A stretch of 49,629 nt of DNA, taken from positions 1-49,629 of IMG/VR virus record IMGVR_UViG_3300035698_001683; one strand, given 5' to 3'. This DNA is from a virus. Positions 1-7,178 of this stretch are shown piece after piece. Position 1 is the stretch's first letter, and the number at the start of each line of letters is the position of its first letter. The notes under the pieces were generated by a model that was not told the origin of the DNA, ran no database searches, and saw only the letters and a program-made list of their open reading frames with translations. A program made the position numbers and the translations under genes.

Positions 1-230
1 GCAACAGGATTCAATACAACGACTCCACTAAACGCAGCAGGCATCAGGTCCGCAATAGGCCTAGCTTCCGCCAATATTGACACACAGCTAGCAGGATGTG
101 TCACAGCTACTGGCTTTAATACAGTGGCTCCTCTGTCTGCCGCAGGTACACGTTCAGCTATAGGGTTGGCTTCGGCTAACATGGATACACAGTTCACAGC
201 CAGTGCTACGGCTACTGGTTTCAACGTTGG
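1..230 (+). repeat. 105-bp in-frame tandem repeats in the fibre gene
   Basis: Repeat units start at 1, 106 and 211. The first two are complete and differ at several codons; the third stops after ATGFN. Phase is kept, so the repeat is coding. More copies may lie before the window. Such repeats lengthen a fibre shaft and are a common cause of assembly breaks. Confidence 0.8.
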
Positions 231-615
231 GAAAACTGGTTATTCCTTAGCCATTACTCCACCTACAGCAGCAGAGAACCGTATTGAGATGGATAGTAAT
301 AGTGTAGGATTTAGTGCACTTGTCTCTGGGCAAAGCGTGATAAACGACAACGTGGTTGTTAACGGTAACGCAATAGGAAGTCTGCAAGACTTATCCTTTA
401 GTGATATCTGGACAGGCGTGTTGACAGAAAGCTACGCAGCAGACGGAGCAGCAATGACTCCAGCACAGGCATTCTACATGATGTGGTCAGATCTTAGAAG
501 TCCTTCTCAACAAGGGACTACATGGTCGGATTACAAAATTGATGGAACAACTGTGTCAATGACGTTCGGACTAGATGATGCATTAGCACCAACTAAGAAG
601 ACAAGAGCTACATGA
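1..615 (+). CDS. Tail fibre / appendage protein, C-terminal part (5' end outside window)
   Basis: The frame is open from base 1, so the true start lies outside the window. It begins with two full copies and the start of a third copy of a 35-residue (105-bp) repeat of the form ATGFN..PL.AAG.RSAIGLASAN.DTQ. This repeat style (AAG-R-A-GLASAN-DTQ) recurs in phage tail-fibre-type virion proteins. A non-repeated part of about 130 residues follows, including VLTESYAADGAAMTPAQA, a sequence typical of phage structural proteins. It probably forms part of a trimeric fibre or its tip. The next gene overlaps its stop by four bases, suggesting translational coupling. The internal ATG at 124 is not a credible start because it lies inside a repeat. 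Host target unknown. Confidence 0.75.
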   Translation, partial: ATGFNTTTPLNAAGIRSAIGLASANIDTQLAGCVTATGFNTVAPLSAAGTRSAIGLASANMDTQFTASATATGFNVGKTGYSLAITPPTAAENRIEMDSNSVGFSALVSGQSVINDNVVVNGNAIGSLQDLSFSDIWTGVLTESYAADGAAMTPAQAFYMMWSDLRSPSQQGTTWSDYKIDGTTVSMTFGLDDALAPTKKTRAT

Positions 616-833
616 GTACCTTAGTCTCAAGAGGCTTTGGGGCGCTAGCACGATTAGTGACGAGGGGATTCTTCTCCTCTCTAGCGCCTCTAGTCCCAAC
701 CCCTGATTGTTATCTAGGGTTCGATGGGAAGATAAGTGGTACTGATTACGAAGGTAACATTCATTTATACAAAGGATTTCAAGGTGTGGTAACACCAATC
801 TTTGGATTCGAAGGCAACATTTGTGAGGACTAG
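612..833 (+). CDS. Small phage protein of unknown function
   Basis: This is a 73-residue protein whose ATG overlaps the fibre stop (ATGA arrangement). The N-terminus is basic (SRGFGALARLVTRGF) and the remainder is short and glycine- and aromatic-rich. I do not recognise a family. Position after a fibre gene and before another virion-like gene suggests a small structural or fibre-associated protein. Confidence 0.6.
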   Translation: MSTLVSRGFGALARLVTRGFFSSLAPLVPTPDCYLGFDGKISGTDYEGNIHLYKGFQGVVTPIFGFEGNICED

Positions 834-835
834 CT

Positions 836-1192
836 ATGTCAACGACATGCACAGAAACAGTAAAGAAAGACAGTGTTGGTGTAGTATTTGTAATAAACGC
901 AGATTTTGACCTATCAGGTTACTCTGAATTAAAGATGGTATTCAAGAAGCCTGACGGAACACTTATTACAAAACTGACCTCCGATGGGGTTACAGCCCCA
1001 GCAACAGACCTAACTATAACTAAAGATGGAGTAGATAAGGTCTATTTAGCAAACATGTATTGGCGTTACGCCAGTGAAGTAGGTTTGTTAGATACCAAAA
1101 GCACTTGGGGTCTCCATGGTGAATATGTAGACGGAACACCTAAAGACCTTCCAGGTGATAAAATTAAATTTAAAGTAGTAGAACGTACGTAA
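836..1192 (+). CDS. Putative virion accessory protein, Ig-like beta fold
   Basis: This 118-residue protein has alternating short strands and a DLSGY..LKMVFKKPDGT section that resembles the N-terminal domain of BppU-type baseplate/appendage proteins. That resemblance is by eye and weak. It follows the previous gene by two bases and is followed by 250 gene-free bases, so it likely ends the fibre operon. It has the same size and general look as the protein at 47872-48228, and the two may be related small virion proteins. Confidence 0.55.
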   Translation: MSTTCTETVKKDSVGVVFVINADFDLSGYSELKMVFKKPDGTLITKLTSDGVTAPATDLTITKDGVDKVYLANMYWRYASEVGLLDTKSTWGLHGEYVDGTPKDLPGDKIKFKVVERT

Positions 1193-1442
1193 AGTGCGAG
1201 TGGTGTACAAAGACAGTGGAAGTCCCGATAAGTATCTTATTCTCAGATAAGACCTTATGCAATAATATGGTAAGTATTCAGTCGACCTCGTCAGAGGAAG
1301 ATTAATAATACACCTATCCTACACAGGAAAAGTTACTAGGTGAGTGGCTTTATTAGGTAACAATGGGTGCGCGAAGCACAAATATTGTTCGGGACGAACT
1401 ACTTAGAGCCGAAGGCTCGTACAGTTAACAAGGAGTGACCCA
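1193..1442 (+). ncRNA. Gene-free region A: tandem short hairpins
   Basis: No convincing ORF lies here. On the + strand I see these stems: TCTTAT/ATAAGA (1235-1252); CCTC/GAGG with a GTCA loop (1286-1297); GTTAC/GTAAC (1332-1361), extendable by two pairs past a bulged G; GTGC/GCAC (1367-1379); GTTCG-GGA-CGAAC (1387-1399); and GAGCC-GAA-GGCTC (1406-1418). The last three are tandem. The region ends with a good ribosome-binding site (AAGGAGTG) for the gene at 1443. It is a structured leader, an RNA element or a hairpin promoter region. Typing it as RNA is an inference. Confidence 0.45.
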
Positions 1443-1583
1443 ATGACGGAAATAGAATTCGTAACAGTACTGGCGTTTATCGCCAAAGGTTTTATACTAA
1501 CATGGTGCACTTTTTGTGTATGGATGCTAGTAAGATACATACAATGCACCAGAGAAATAAGTGGGAAATTTCCCAACAAATGA
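1443..1583 (+). CDS. Small single-pass membrane protein
   Basis: This is a 46-residue ORF starting at ATG 1443, with AAGGAGTGACCC just upstream as ribosome-binding site. It is largely hydrophobic (EFVTVLAFIAKGFILTWC then CVWMLVRYI), consistent with one membrane helix, with a short basic tail. Function unknown. It is the first of several tiny genes before the RNA polymerase, a place where phages often carry host-takeover proteins. Confidence 0.6.
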   Translation: MTEIEFVTVLAFIAKGFILTWCTFCVWMLVRYIQCTREISGKFPNK

Positions 1584-1596
1584 GTAGCAAAGCTAC
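1584..1596 (+). other. Hairpin with AAA triloop
   Basis: GTAGC-AAA-GCTAC is a perfect 5-bp stem with a 3-nt purine loop. It starts directly after the stop of the 46-residue gene and precedes the ribosome-binding site of the next. It is the same shape as hairpins at 1387 and 1406. Confidence 0.5.
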
Positions 1597-1613
1597 AATA
1601 ATGGAGAGAAACT

Positions 1614-1799
1614 ATGAACAGATGTTGGCATAAGTGGTTGGAGTGGTCTACACCCTTCACAACCAAGACAGAAAGAAGCGGGGATTTCGGAGTACCTTAT
1701 AACTACTCAGCAACCCTACAAGTTAAAGCTTGCGGGAAATGCGGGAAAACGAAAAGCAGACTTATACACCTCGGTATTGGAGAACCAAAACATGAATAA
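1614..1799 (+). CDS. Small protein with CxxC zinc-knuckle-like motif
   Basis: This is a 61-residue protein with start ATG 1614 after GGAGAG. It contains an N-terminal Cys-Trp-His stretch and ACGKCGKTKSR near the C-terminus, which looks like half of a zinc ribbon; the partner ligands could be Cys4 and His6. The style (CGKCGKTK) is common in small phage proteins. Function unknown. Its last codons overlap the start of the next gene. Confidence 0.55.
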   Translation: MNRCWHKWLEWSTPFTTKTERSGDFGVPYNYSATLQVKACGKCGKTKSRLIHLGIGEPKHE

Positions 1800-1986
1800 T
1801 TTAGACGCAGAAGACAAAGAAATACTAGCAAATTTAGACCGAGAACGTAGAAAAATGACCACTTTTGATGCAGTTATTGTGCTAATTGTTGTAATTATCG
1901 CGCAGTTTTGGACACTTTTGTTACAGAATGGCACGATTATTGCGCAAAATGAGCAAATTATAACTCTTTTAGAAAAGGGAAAATAA
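1792..1986 (+). CDS. Small membrane protein with acidic N-terminus
   Basis: This is a 64-residue protein. I chose ATG 1792 over the upstream TTG at 1777 because TTGGAGAACC sits at proper spacing before 1792. Residues 1-22 are highly charged; then a hydrophobic stretch (FDAVIVLIVVIIAQFWTLLL) predicts one transmembrane helix, followed by a short polar tail. It overlaps the end of the preceding gene. Function unknown. Confidence 0.6.
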   Translation: MNNLDAEDKEILANLDRERRKMTTFDAVIVLIVVIIAQFWTLLLQNGTIIAQNEQIITLLEKGK

Positions 1987-1987
1987 C

Positions 1988-2059
1988 ATGTCAGTTTTAG
2001 ACGAGGTGCTTGAAAGATTCACACCACCACGGAGGGACAACCAATGCAAGATTGGGTAG
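1988..2059 (+). CDS. Tiny ORF, 23 residues
   Basis: The ATG is at 1988 with AAGGGA upstream, and the ORF ends inside the next gene. The product (MSVLDEVLERFTPPRR...) is amphipathic and charged. It could be a genuine micro-gene or a leader coupling translation to the gene at 2044, whose GGAGGG site lies within it. Evidence is limited to start context. Confidence 0.35.
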   Translation: MSVLDEVLERFTPPRRDNQCKIG

Positions 2060-2229
2060 CAGCACAAGTAATTCGGGCTCAGGCAGTTGTAGTTGAAGTG
2101 GAAGGGATGAAAGCCACTAATAAACGGGATGAGCTAGAAGAACGCCTCAACTCGTATCACGAAGCCCAGTTCCAAGTTAAGGCAGAAGAGCTACAATCAA
2201 TAGCAAATTATATAATAGAGTATGGGTGA
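2044..2229 (+). CDS. Small hypothetical protein, helical
   Basis: This 61-residue protein starts at ATG 2044 after a strong CGGAGGGAC site. It is rich in Ala, Glu, Lys and Gln and likely all-helical (ELEERLNSYHEAQFQVKAEELQ). No family recognised. It lies in the run of tiny genes upstream of the RNA polymerase. Confidence 0.55.
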   Translation: MQDWVAAQVIRAQAVVVEVEGMKATNKRDELEERLNSYHEAQFQVKAEELQSIANYIIEYG

Positions 2230-2243
2230 CTTAAGGAGATGAC

Positions 2244-2366
2244 ATGAAAGGATTTACGAAGACAAAGGTGGCACTGGCTGTCGCTAGTGTTATTTACGCT
2301 AAGCTTATAACCAACAGTTACAAGATAGTTGAAGAGCCAAGAAAGGATGGCTACGAACCAATTTAG
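2244..2366 (+). CDS. Small membrane-associated protein, 40 residues
   Basis: ATG 2244 follows TTAAGGAGATG. The product begins with a basic MKGFTKTK stretch followed by a hydrophobic segment (VALAVASVIYAKLI), resembling a signal anchor, then a polar C-terminus. Its stop lies in the first copy of the ATTTAGTAAC repeats. Function unknown. Confidence 0.55.
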   Translation: MKGFTKTKVALAVASVIYAKLITNSYKIVEEPRKDGYEPI

Positions 2367-2403
2367 TAACCCCGAATTTAGTAACACGTCTCCATTTAGT
2401 TAC
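2361..2403 (+). repeat. Three ATTTAGTAAC-type direct repeats
   Basis: ATTTAGTAAC occurs at 2361-2370 and 2376-2385, and ATTTAGTTAC at 2394-2403, giving start-to-start spacings of 15 and 18 bp. They lie just before the terminator hairpin. They could be protein-binding sites (operator or iteron-like) or short transcript repeats. Confidence 0.55.
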
Positions 2404-2439
2404 AAAGGGTACTCCCGTACCTTTTTTTTTTTTTTTTTT
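2404..2439 (+). terminator. Intrinsic terminator with an 18-T tract
   Basis: GGTAC-TCCC-GTACC forms a 5-bp stem (2408-2421), extendable by G.T and A-T pairs into AAAG/TTT, and is followed by 18 consecutive T (2422-2439). It ends the tiny-gene cluster. The homopolymer is unusually long, and its length could vary between genomes or reads. Confidence 0.8.
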
Positions 2440-2547
2440 AGGTGCTTAAGTAGGGTGTGTGTCAGGCTGTGGATGTTGAGGATAATAAGGTTCATTATAC
2501 CTTTTGTTTCATCATGACCACACTATACACTAACCAATGGAGATACC
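2440..2547 (+). promoter_or_regulatory. Probable promoter-bearing gap upstream of the RNA-polymerase operon
   Basis: This is the only space between the T18 terminator and the operon that includes the RNA polymerase, so an early promoter read by host RNA polymerase should lie here. TTGAGG and a TATACC hexamer near 2480-2505 are weak candidates, but their spacing is short for sigma-70. The assignment rests mostly on position. Confidence 0.3.
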
Positions 2548-2664
2548 ATGAACACATTAACAACTAAGATAATACAATTAGCAATAGACATTGTTAATAC
2601 ATTCTATAACAACATGTTATTGATAGCAGTATCAGTAACTCTAATCACTACCATAGGAGCATAA
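2548..2664 (+). CDS. Small single-pass membrane protein, 38 residues
   Basis: ATG 2548 follows AATGGAGATACC. The product has a short amphipathic N-terminus and a hydrophobic C-terminal segment (NMLLIAVSVTLITTIGA), so it is a tail-anchored or holin-like mini protein. It precedes the 337-residue gene by four bases. Confidence 0.5.
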   Translation: MNTLTTKIIQLAIDIVNTFYNNMLLIAVSVTLITTIGA

Positions 2665-2668
2665 GAAT

Positions 2669-3682
2669 ATGCCTAACATTACACTAACAACTATATTCAT
2701 TACTAATAACGTTATCAAGAGACAATTAGATGACACCACATGGGCATTAAGAGATGAGTTAATAGTAACATGGTTATCTGACAGGGCTAATGGAGAGATA
2801 TTATGCACTGTTAAACCACAGGACATGTGGTTAGCTAATGATTACCTAGATGATGGAGCTATTAAGGTCTTTGATAGAGTGCCTACTAATCGAGGCATCA
2901 CAACAGAGCAACATGTGCAAGTGATGCAACAGGCCGAATGGTGCCCTGATGAGAATGTGTACATGCCAGTTGATGATGACTTTGAAGAGCATCTAATACA
3001 ACAAACAGAAGGCTATTACGAGACACCTCAAGATATGTCAACTGAGCTACAACTAGAGTTCGTTAATCGTTGTTATGCTGCTAACCTCACAAGGAATGGA
3101 GAAACAGGAGCAAACACTGAATATCGTCAGCATCTGATTGATGTATGTAGTGAAGCAATACGTGATGACTTTAACAATTGGGCAGCGTTTGAATGCGAAG
3201 AAGATAGTCATTGTAAGGGAGTTGATACTAGCTACCTAACAGATAAAGAAGTAGAGAATCTTTACCTCGGATTCGGGGTAACACAAGAGGAGTTCTTAGA
3301 CAAGTACTGCTCATCATTAGCACCAATGGAGAAGACCATGATAGAATACAAAGAACTGTTTGATGATACAACAATGTCAATAATCAAGGAGGGGCTTACG
3401 GAGTTCATGCCACCTAATGGGAAGATGCTGTTTAAGTGGCATATGCTAGAAGGTAGTGAATGGCTTGATGAAGATACAACTAGAACGCCAACTGGGATAT
3501 TAGTTGAGCGAGTATACGGTAATGAGACCATAACCTTGGTACAGGAGAAGATAATGACAGAAGAAGAGCTGCTTGATGCACAGAATAAGCTGATACAGGA
3601 CTTAGACGCTGGGGTAGTAGAACATACTCCTGAGCTACAAGCTGAGTTCGATCGTATCGATAACCTTTTAAATAACCTATAA
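2669..3682 (+). CDS. Acidic protein of unknown function upstream of the RNA polymerase
   Basis: This 337-residue protein is strongly acidic, with many Glu/Asp-rich helices (PVDDDFEEHL, ECEEDSH, KIMTEEELLDAQ). I see no catalytic motif. It sits 13 bases before the RNA polymerase in the same operon and is translated from its own AGGAGC site. Possible roles are a partner of the phage RNA polymerase (that enzyme is short at its N-terminus), a host RNA-polymerase inhibitor, or a DNA mimic. None is shown by the sequence. Confidence 0.6.
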   Translation: MPNITLTTIFITNNVIKRQLDDTTWALRDELIVTWLSDRANGEILCTVKPQDMWLANDYLDDGAIKVFDRVPTNRGITTEQHVQVMQQAEWCPDENVYMPVDDDFEEHLIQQTEGYYETPQDMSTELQLEFVNRCYAANLTRNGETGANTEYRQHLIDVCSEAIRDDFNNWAAFECEEDSHCKGVDTSYLTDKEVENLYLGFGVTQEEFLDKYCSSLAPMEKTMIEYKELFDDTTMSIIKEGLTEFMPPNGKMLFKWHMLEGSEWLDEDTTRTPTGILVERVYGNETITLVQEKIMTEEELLDAQNKLIQDLDAGVVEHTPELQAEFDRIDNLLNNL

Positions 3683-3695
3683 TTGGAGAATCACC

Positions 3696-5855
3696 ATGAC
3701 AAACCAACCAACACAGACTGCAATGGCAGTAAGTAAGTCGTTCCGCTTCAAGGCTGAACAAACGATTGACGAGAGTCAAATCATTCTAGATAACATACAA
3801 CACAAGTCCAGTGGCTTTATCGCTACAAGACTGTTACGTGCTCTAGAGAAGCAAGAGATCATCTATCAAGATCTGTTCATTGATGAAGGGGGAGTGCCTG
3901 CTAAGGACTATCACTTTGTTCATGAAGGCTTTGATATGAGGGAAGTGGCTATGATAGGAGTACAATTAGCAGGATTGATTGTATACCTAGACGTACCTAT
4001 GGTGTTAGAAGATGTAGCGAATGCTACTTATACTTACAAGAGCTTCAGGACAATAGCGAGAAGCAATGCTAGTATAATACCTAATGTCTTCGATAAGGGT
4101 ACAGACAATAAAGCCCATTGGGTGATGAAGGTTAAGAAGGCTATACACCTTGCTATTGCAGCAGGACTTATAGACTACGATGCTACAGATGAGACAATCA
4201 AGAGATCTAAGGCTTACATCAGTACTTGCATTAGTAGAGCAGGAGTTGCTCATCAGACACAGAAGATCACTCTAGAGAACAGAAGGAAGGAGAGAGTTAA
4301 GACTCGCTTCAATCCTCATAAAGATGGTACAAGTGGTAGGGTAAGGTCAGCTATGGAGTTCATAGAAGATCAAGCTCAGGTTATCAACGTAGAACTACTG
4401 GAGGTGATCAACGAGTACATGGAAGAGATAGCGAAGACCAACAAGGACTTACCTGAGATCTTACGAGATAGCAGTCATGTTATAAAGGGCTGTAACGCTC
4501 TAGTTGGTAAGGGGGATCTACACTCTGAATACTTCGCTGATCTCAGAGGTAGACTATATCAGTTTGCACACGCTGGACCTAACCCACAATCTAGTGACCT
4601 AGCTAGAGCATTGTGTTATCACAACGTTGAGAATGTGACTAATAAGTATATAATGGTAGCTGACGCTGATAACCTAGTGCCTACTGATACTTACGAGATA
4701 TTCATCAGCGAGTTAGAGAATGAGGTATGTGAAGGTAAAGCTGAACTATATAGTGAGAAAATGCTAAGGAGTGTAGCTGCTAGACCACTGGAGTGTTTGA
4801 CACACTTCTTGTCAACAGGCTTACCAATTAAGAAGTTCTTCACCTATATGGCATTGGCTAAAGATTGGGTATCGTTCGAAGATAACAATCAAGCTGATTG
4901 TAGAATAGGCTTTGGACCTGATGCTAAATGTAGTGGAGCACAGTTACTAGCTATCCTAGCTGGTTGCGAGGACTTAGGAGCTGCTTGTGGATTGACCACA
5001 GCGGAAGAAAGACCTAAAGACCCTTATGTTAGATCAACGGATGAGATTGAGAAGTTGACACCTAACAGTCCTTACTTACCACTAACTAGGCCAGAGATTA
5101 AGACTCCCTTCATGGCTATACAATACGGTGGAGGAGTGCCTGCTCTAAGATATAAGAAGTTCGAGCCTAGCCTAGATAGAATAGGTGTACCAGCAGGTCA
5201 AAGAGATAAGTTCTGTAAAGATGTGGTGATTAGAGGTATATTGAACTCCCTCGGACCGAAGGTAACAGCTCTTATAGATGGTCTACAACAAGCAGCATCT
5301 GCTGTGATTAGTGAGAGTGGTAAGCCATACTTTGAATATCGTCACATTGATGGGTTCAAATGTACTAAGAAGGGTGAGGCTAAAGTTGCATTAACAGCTG
5401 AGCCGTTTAGAATAAATTACGGTGATGTTGATACTGATGCTGTAATCTTTGGTTCATTCGAGGAGAGTAAGGGTGGTAAGCGTGGTTGGTCAATAGATAG
5501 TAATACTACTGGACCACTACAAAGACAGAACTTTACTCACTACTTCCCTGTTCACTTCATACAAGGGCTAGATGCTGTAATAGCTAGAGAGATAGCTAAT
5601 CAAGCGAAGGCTATGGGCTTAGAAGGATACACGTCAATACATGATCAGTTTAGAGTATGCTTAAGGGATGCTCCTAAGATGAAAGAAGTGGTTGCACTTG
5701 CTTACGAAGAAGTGTTTATTAATAACAACCCACTCTTTGCATTACAGTCTCAACTGAAAGGTGTGATGATTAAGACACTTAACCCACTAGAAGGAATAAA
5801 GCAAATTGTTACACCAGAGGTATTACGTTCTCAGAACGCTTTCTACTTCGAGTAA
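3696..5855 (+). CDS. T7-like single-subunit DNA-dependent RNA polymerase
   Basis: This 719-residue enzyme transcribes phage genes from its own promoters. All core motifs of the T7 RNAP family are visible: DLRGRLY at about residue 282 (T7 has WRGRVYA), motif A with PDAKCSGAQ giving catalytic Asp409, motif B K469...YG with Tyr477 eight residues on exactly as in T7 (K631/Y639), and motif C IHDQF with catalytic Asp650. At 719 residues it is shorter than T7 RNAP (883), mainly on the N-terminal side that handles promoter binding and RNA exit, so promoter recognition may differ. The start ATG follows TTGGAGAATC. It is followed by a 1.1-kb untranslated region. Single-subunit RNAP in a contractile-tailed phage is the hallmark of Chaseviridae. 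Confidence 0.95.
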   Translation: MTNQPTQTAMAVSKSFRFKAEQTIDESQIILDNIQHKSSGFIATRLLRALEKQEIIYQDLFIDEGGVPAKDYHFVHEGFDMREVAMIGVQLAGLIVYLDVPMVLEDVANATYTYKSFRTIARSNASIIPNVFDKGTDNKAHWVMKVKKAIHLAIAAGLIDYDATDETIKRSKAYISTCISRAGVAHQTQKITLENRRKERVKTRFNPHKDGTSGRVRSAMEFIEDQAQVINVELLEVINEYMEEIAKTNKDLPEILRDSSHVIKGCNALVGKGDLHSEYFADLRGRLYQFAHAGPNPQSSDLARALCYHNVENVTNKYIMVADADNLVPTDTYEIFISELENEVCEGKAELYSEKMLRSVAARPLECLTHFLSTGLPIKKFFTYMALAKDWVSFEDNNQADCRIGFGPDAKCSGAQLLAILAGCEDLGAACGLTTAEERPKDPYVRSTDEIEKLTPNSPYLPLTRPEIKTPFMAIQYGGGVPALRYKKFEPSLDRIGVPAGQRDKFCKDVVIRGILNSLGPKVTALIDGLQQAASAVISESGKPYFEYRHIDGFKCTKKGEAKVALTAEPFRINYGDVDTDAVIFGSFEESKGGKRGWSIDSNTTGPLQRQNFTHYFPVHFIQGLDAVIAREIANQAKAMGLEGYTSIHDQFRVCLRDAPKMKEVVALAYEEVFINNNPLFALQSQLKGVMIKTLNPLEGIKQIVTPEVLRSQNAFYFE

Positions 5856-5948
5856 CACATTCCGTAGCCTCTTAGTTCGTTAGGAGGCTATAGAATAGGT
5901 TGCCTACGCCTAGAGATAACCCTGCGGGGTGGTCTGTCTTCACTTACA

Positions 5949-5971
5949 GGTCAAGAAACTTGCCCAAAAGG
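5949..5971 (+). other. GGTC-hairpin motif, copy 1
   Basis: GGT-CAAG-AAA-CTTG-CCC followed by AAAAGG. The stem has four inner pairs, a T x C mismatch and two outer G-C pairs. The same architecture with different inner pairs recurs at 6093 and 8187. Confidence 0.55.
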
Positions 5972-6092
5972 AAACAGCGAGTGACAAGAGACTTGTCCAC
6001 AAGGACACAGTAGTCTCCCACAGTCACCAATGCACGAATTCGTGATCTCTTTAGTATAGGAGGTTATAACACCCACGGTTACATAACGAGGA

Positions 6093-6116
6093 GGTCAGCT
6101 GGCGCTGCCCAAAAGA
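6093..6116 (+). other. GGTC-hairpin motif, copy 2
   Basis: GGT-CAGC-TGGC-GCTG-CCC followed by AAAAGA. The inner pairs AGC/GCT replace AAG/CTT of copy 1, so pairing is kept while sequence changes. The T x C mismatch is conserved. Confidence 0.55.
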
Positions 6117-6566
6117 GCTTGGTAGGTACACCACTTACTAAGAACCACGGTAGGGTACTCGGTAAGAGTCATACCACGATGTTTCTGTTTGCATCACAGG
6201 TTCTTCGCACTCATAATGTAACGATAAGTCCGTCTTAGGTAGGATTACTAGGGTAGGATGTCTGTCACAACTCCTCACTAATCCTAATACGTGAGTGATA
6301 CTGTAACGACACCTAGTAACTAAGATGGGCTGTACAAGAGTGATATGTTGTAACCTTGCACTACTGTAGTGGAGCTGGTTACTCCCTTACTTGCACTATA
6401 TATCAGGTTGGCTTGTAATTAGACGACCGCTAGTAGATTGAACTCCGCTAGTAACAATTTGGTATAGTGCCAAGTATGTCATGGGGTAGCTGTGAGGTTA
6501 CAAGATATTATTCAACTGAAGCATAAAGACGATGAGGTTAGCGCAGCTAAACCGATTCCCAAGTAT

Positions 6567-6579
6567 AACTAAAATAAGT
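6567..6579 (+). promoter_or_regulatory. Repeated AACTAAAATAAGT element, copy 1
   Basis: This 13-mer is identical to one at 8354-8366. Both lie outside annotated coding sequence, both follow a hairpin by 8-14 bases (GGTTAGC/GCTAAACC here, GTGAC/GTCAC there), and both precede a gene or RBS-like site. Candidate phage promoter or processing signal; two copies are thin evidence. Confidence 0.25.
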
Positions 6580-6986
6580 CAATCAAAGGAGGGTAAATAC
6601 TATTCACCTACACGGTGTGTGACTCTACGAGTATGTCAAGCGGTAACTTCTTGGTGTCGTAGACACAATATGATGATGTCTGTGTTAGCGTGTGGTTACG
6701 ATTGTTAACGGCAAAGTAGAGCCAAGGCGACTGCCCTTCATCGACCACAAAGCTATACCACCCATGGTCTCCAGACCGTATGTCCCATTGAATTGTAAAC
6801 AAGTTTATCATATGGTATGTTCCATACAGGCTCTCAATTCCCTGTTGTTACCCATATTGTATGTACGTCTTGTTAACCCTATTGAATGTCCCATTCCCTG
6901 AAGTAACTGTATCGTGCAGTTGCACAATGGGTTGTAATACAATAATAAGTTAATGCTGGTTAGATTTACTCAACAGGAGAACCTAT

Positions 6987-7178
6987 ATGAAAAGACTAAG
7001 AGAGTTAGTTCACCACCGAGAACTAAAACGTAGAAAATTAGAACAGGTGAAACACGAGTTCCAGAACATACAGTATGATGTTGTACAGGAATTAATTACC
7101 ACAGGCAGAGTTGACATGTTCAATGTAAATTGGGCGAGACTCAACAAAGAATGTGAAATGCCTAAACAGAAAAGATAA
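6987..7178 (+). CDS. Small basic hypothetical protein
   Basis: This is a 63-residue protein with a highly basic N-terminal helix (MKRLRELVHHRELKRRKLEQVK), suggesting nucleic-acid binding or a coiled coil. The start follows CAGGAGAACC, the ribosome-binding site used repeatedly by this phage. It is the first gene after region B. No family recognised. Confidence 0.6.
   Translation: MKRLRELVHHRELKRRKLEQVKHEFQNIQYDVVQELITTGRVDMFNVNWARLNKECEMPKQKR

Larger units (their letters stand above)
5856..6986 (+). ncRNA. Gene-free region B: 1.1-kb hairpin-rich, candidate large structured RNA
   Basis: No credible gene lies in this stretch. Many stems are visible on the + strand: TAGCCTC/GAGGCTA (5865-5890); ACCC-TGCG-GGGT (5919-5930); a compound arm GTGAC, AGACT, TGTCC-ACAA-GGACA, AGTCT, GTCAC (5981-6027); CACG-AATT-CGTG (6033-6044); GTTAT/ATAAC (6063-6088); TAGGATTA/TAATCCTA (6240-6286); CACTA-CTG-TAGTG (6359-6371); GGTT-AGC/GCT-A-AACC (6536-6553); GTGTC-GTA-GACAC (6654-6666); GGTCT-CC-AGACC (6766-6777); GTATG-TTC-CATAC (near 6816); GAATG-TCC-CATTC (near 6884); GTGCA-GT-TGCAC (near 6914). 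This resembles the giant ornate RNAs known from phages (GOLLD, ROOL), but I cannot assign it to either. No U-tract terminator is seen at the 3' end; the last 20 bases hold the ribosome-binding site of the next gene. Confidence 0.5.

Noticed and set aside
1303-1325. TAATACacct...AGG resembling a T7 promoter
   Set aside because: Only the TAATAC part matches, the core CACTATAGG is absent, and no second copy was found.
2329-2517. 62-codon ORF crossing the T18 tract
   Set aside because: Encodes poly-Phe from the terminator and overlaps a better-supported gene.
6692-6901. 69-codon ORF inside region B
   Set aside because: GTG start without ribosome-binding site, overlaps three hairpins, and the product looks random.
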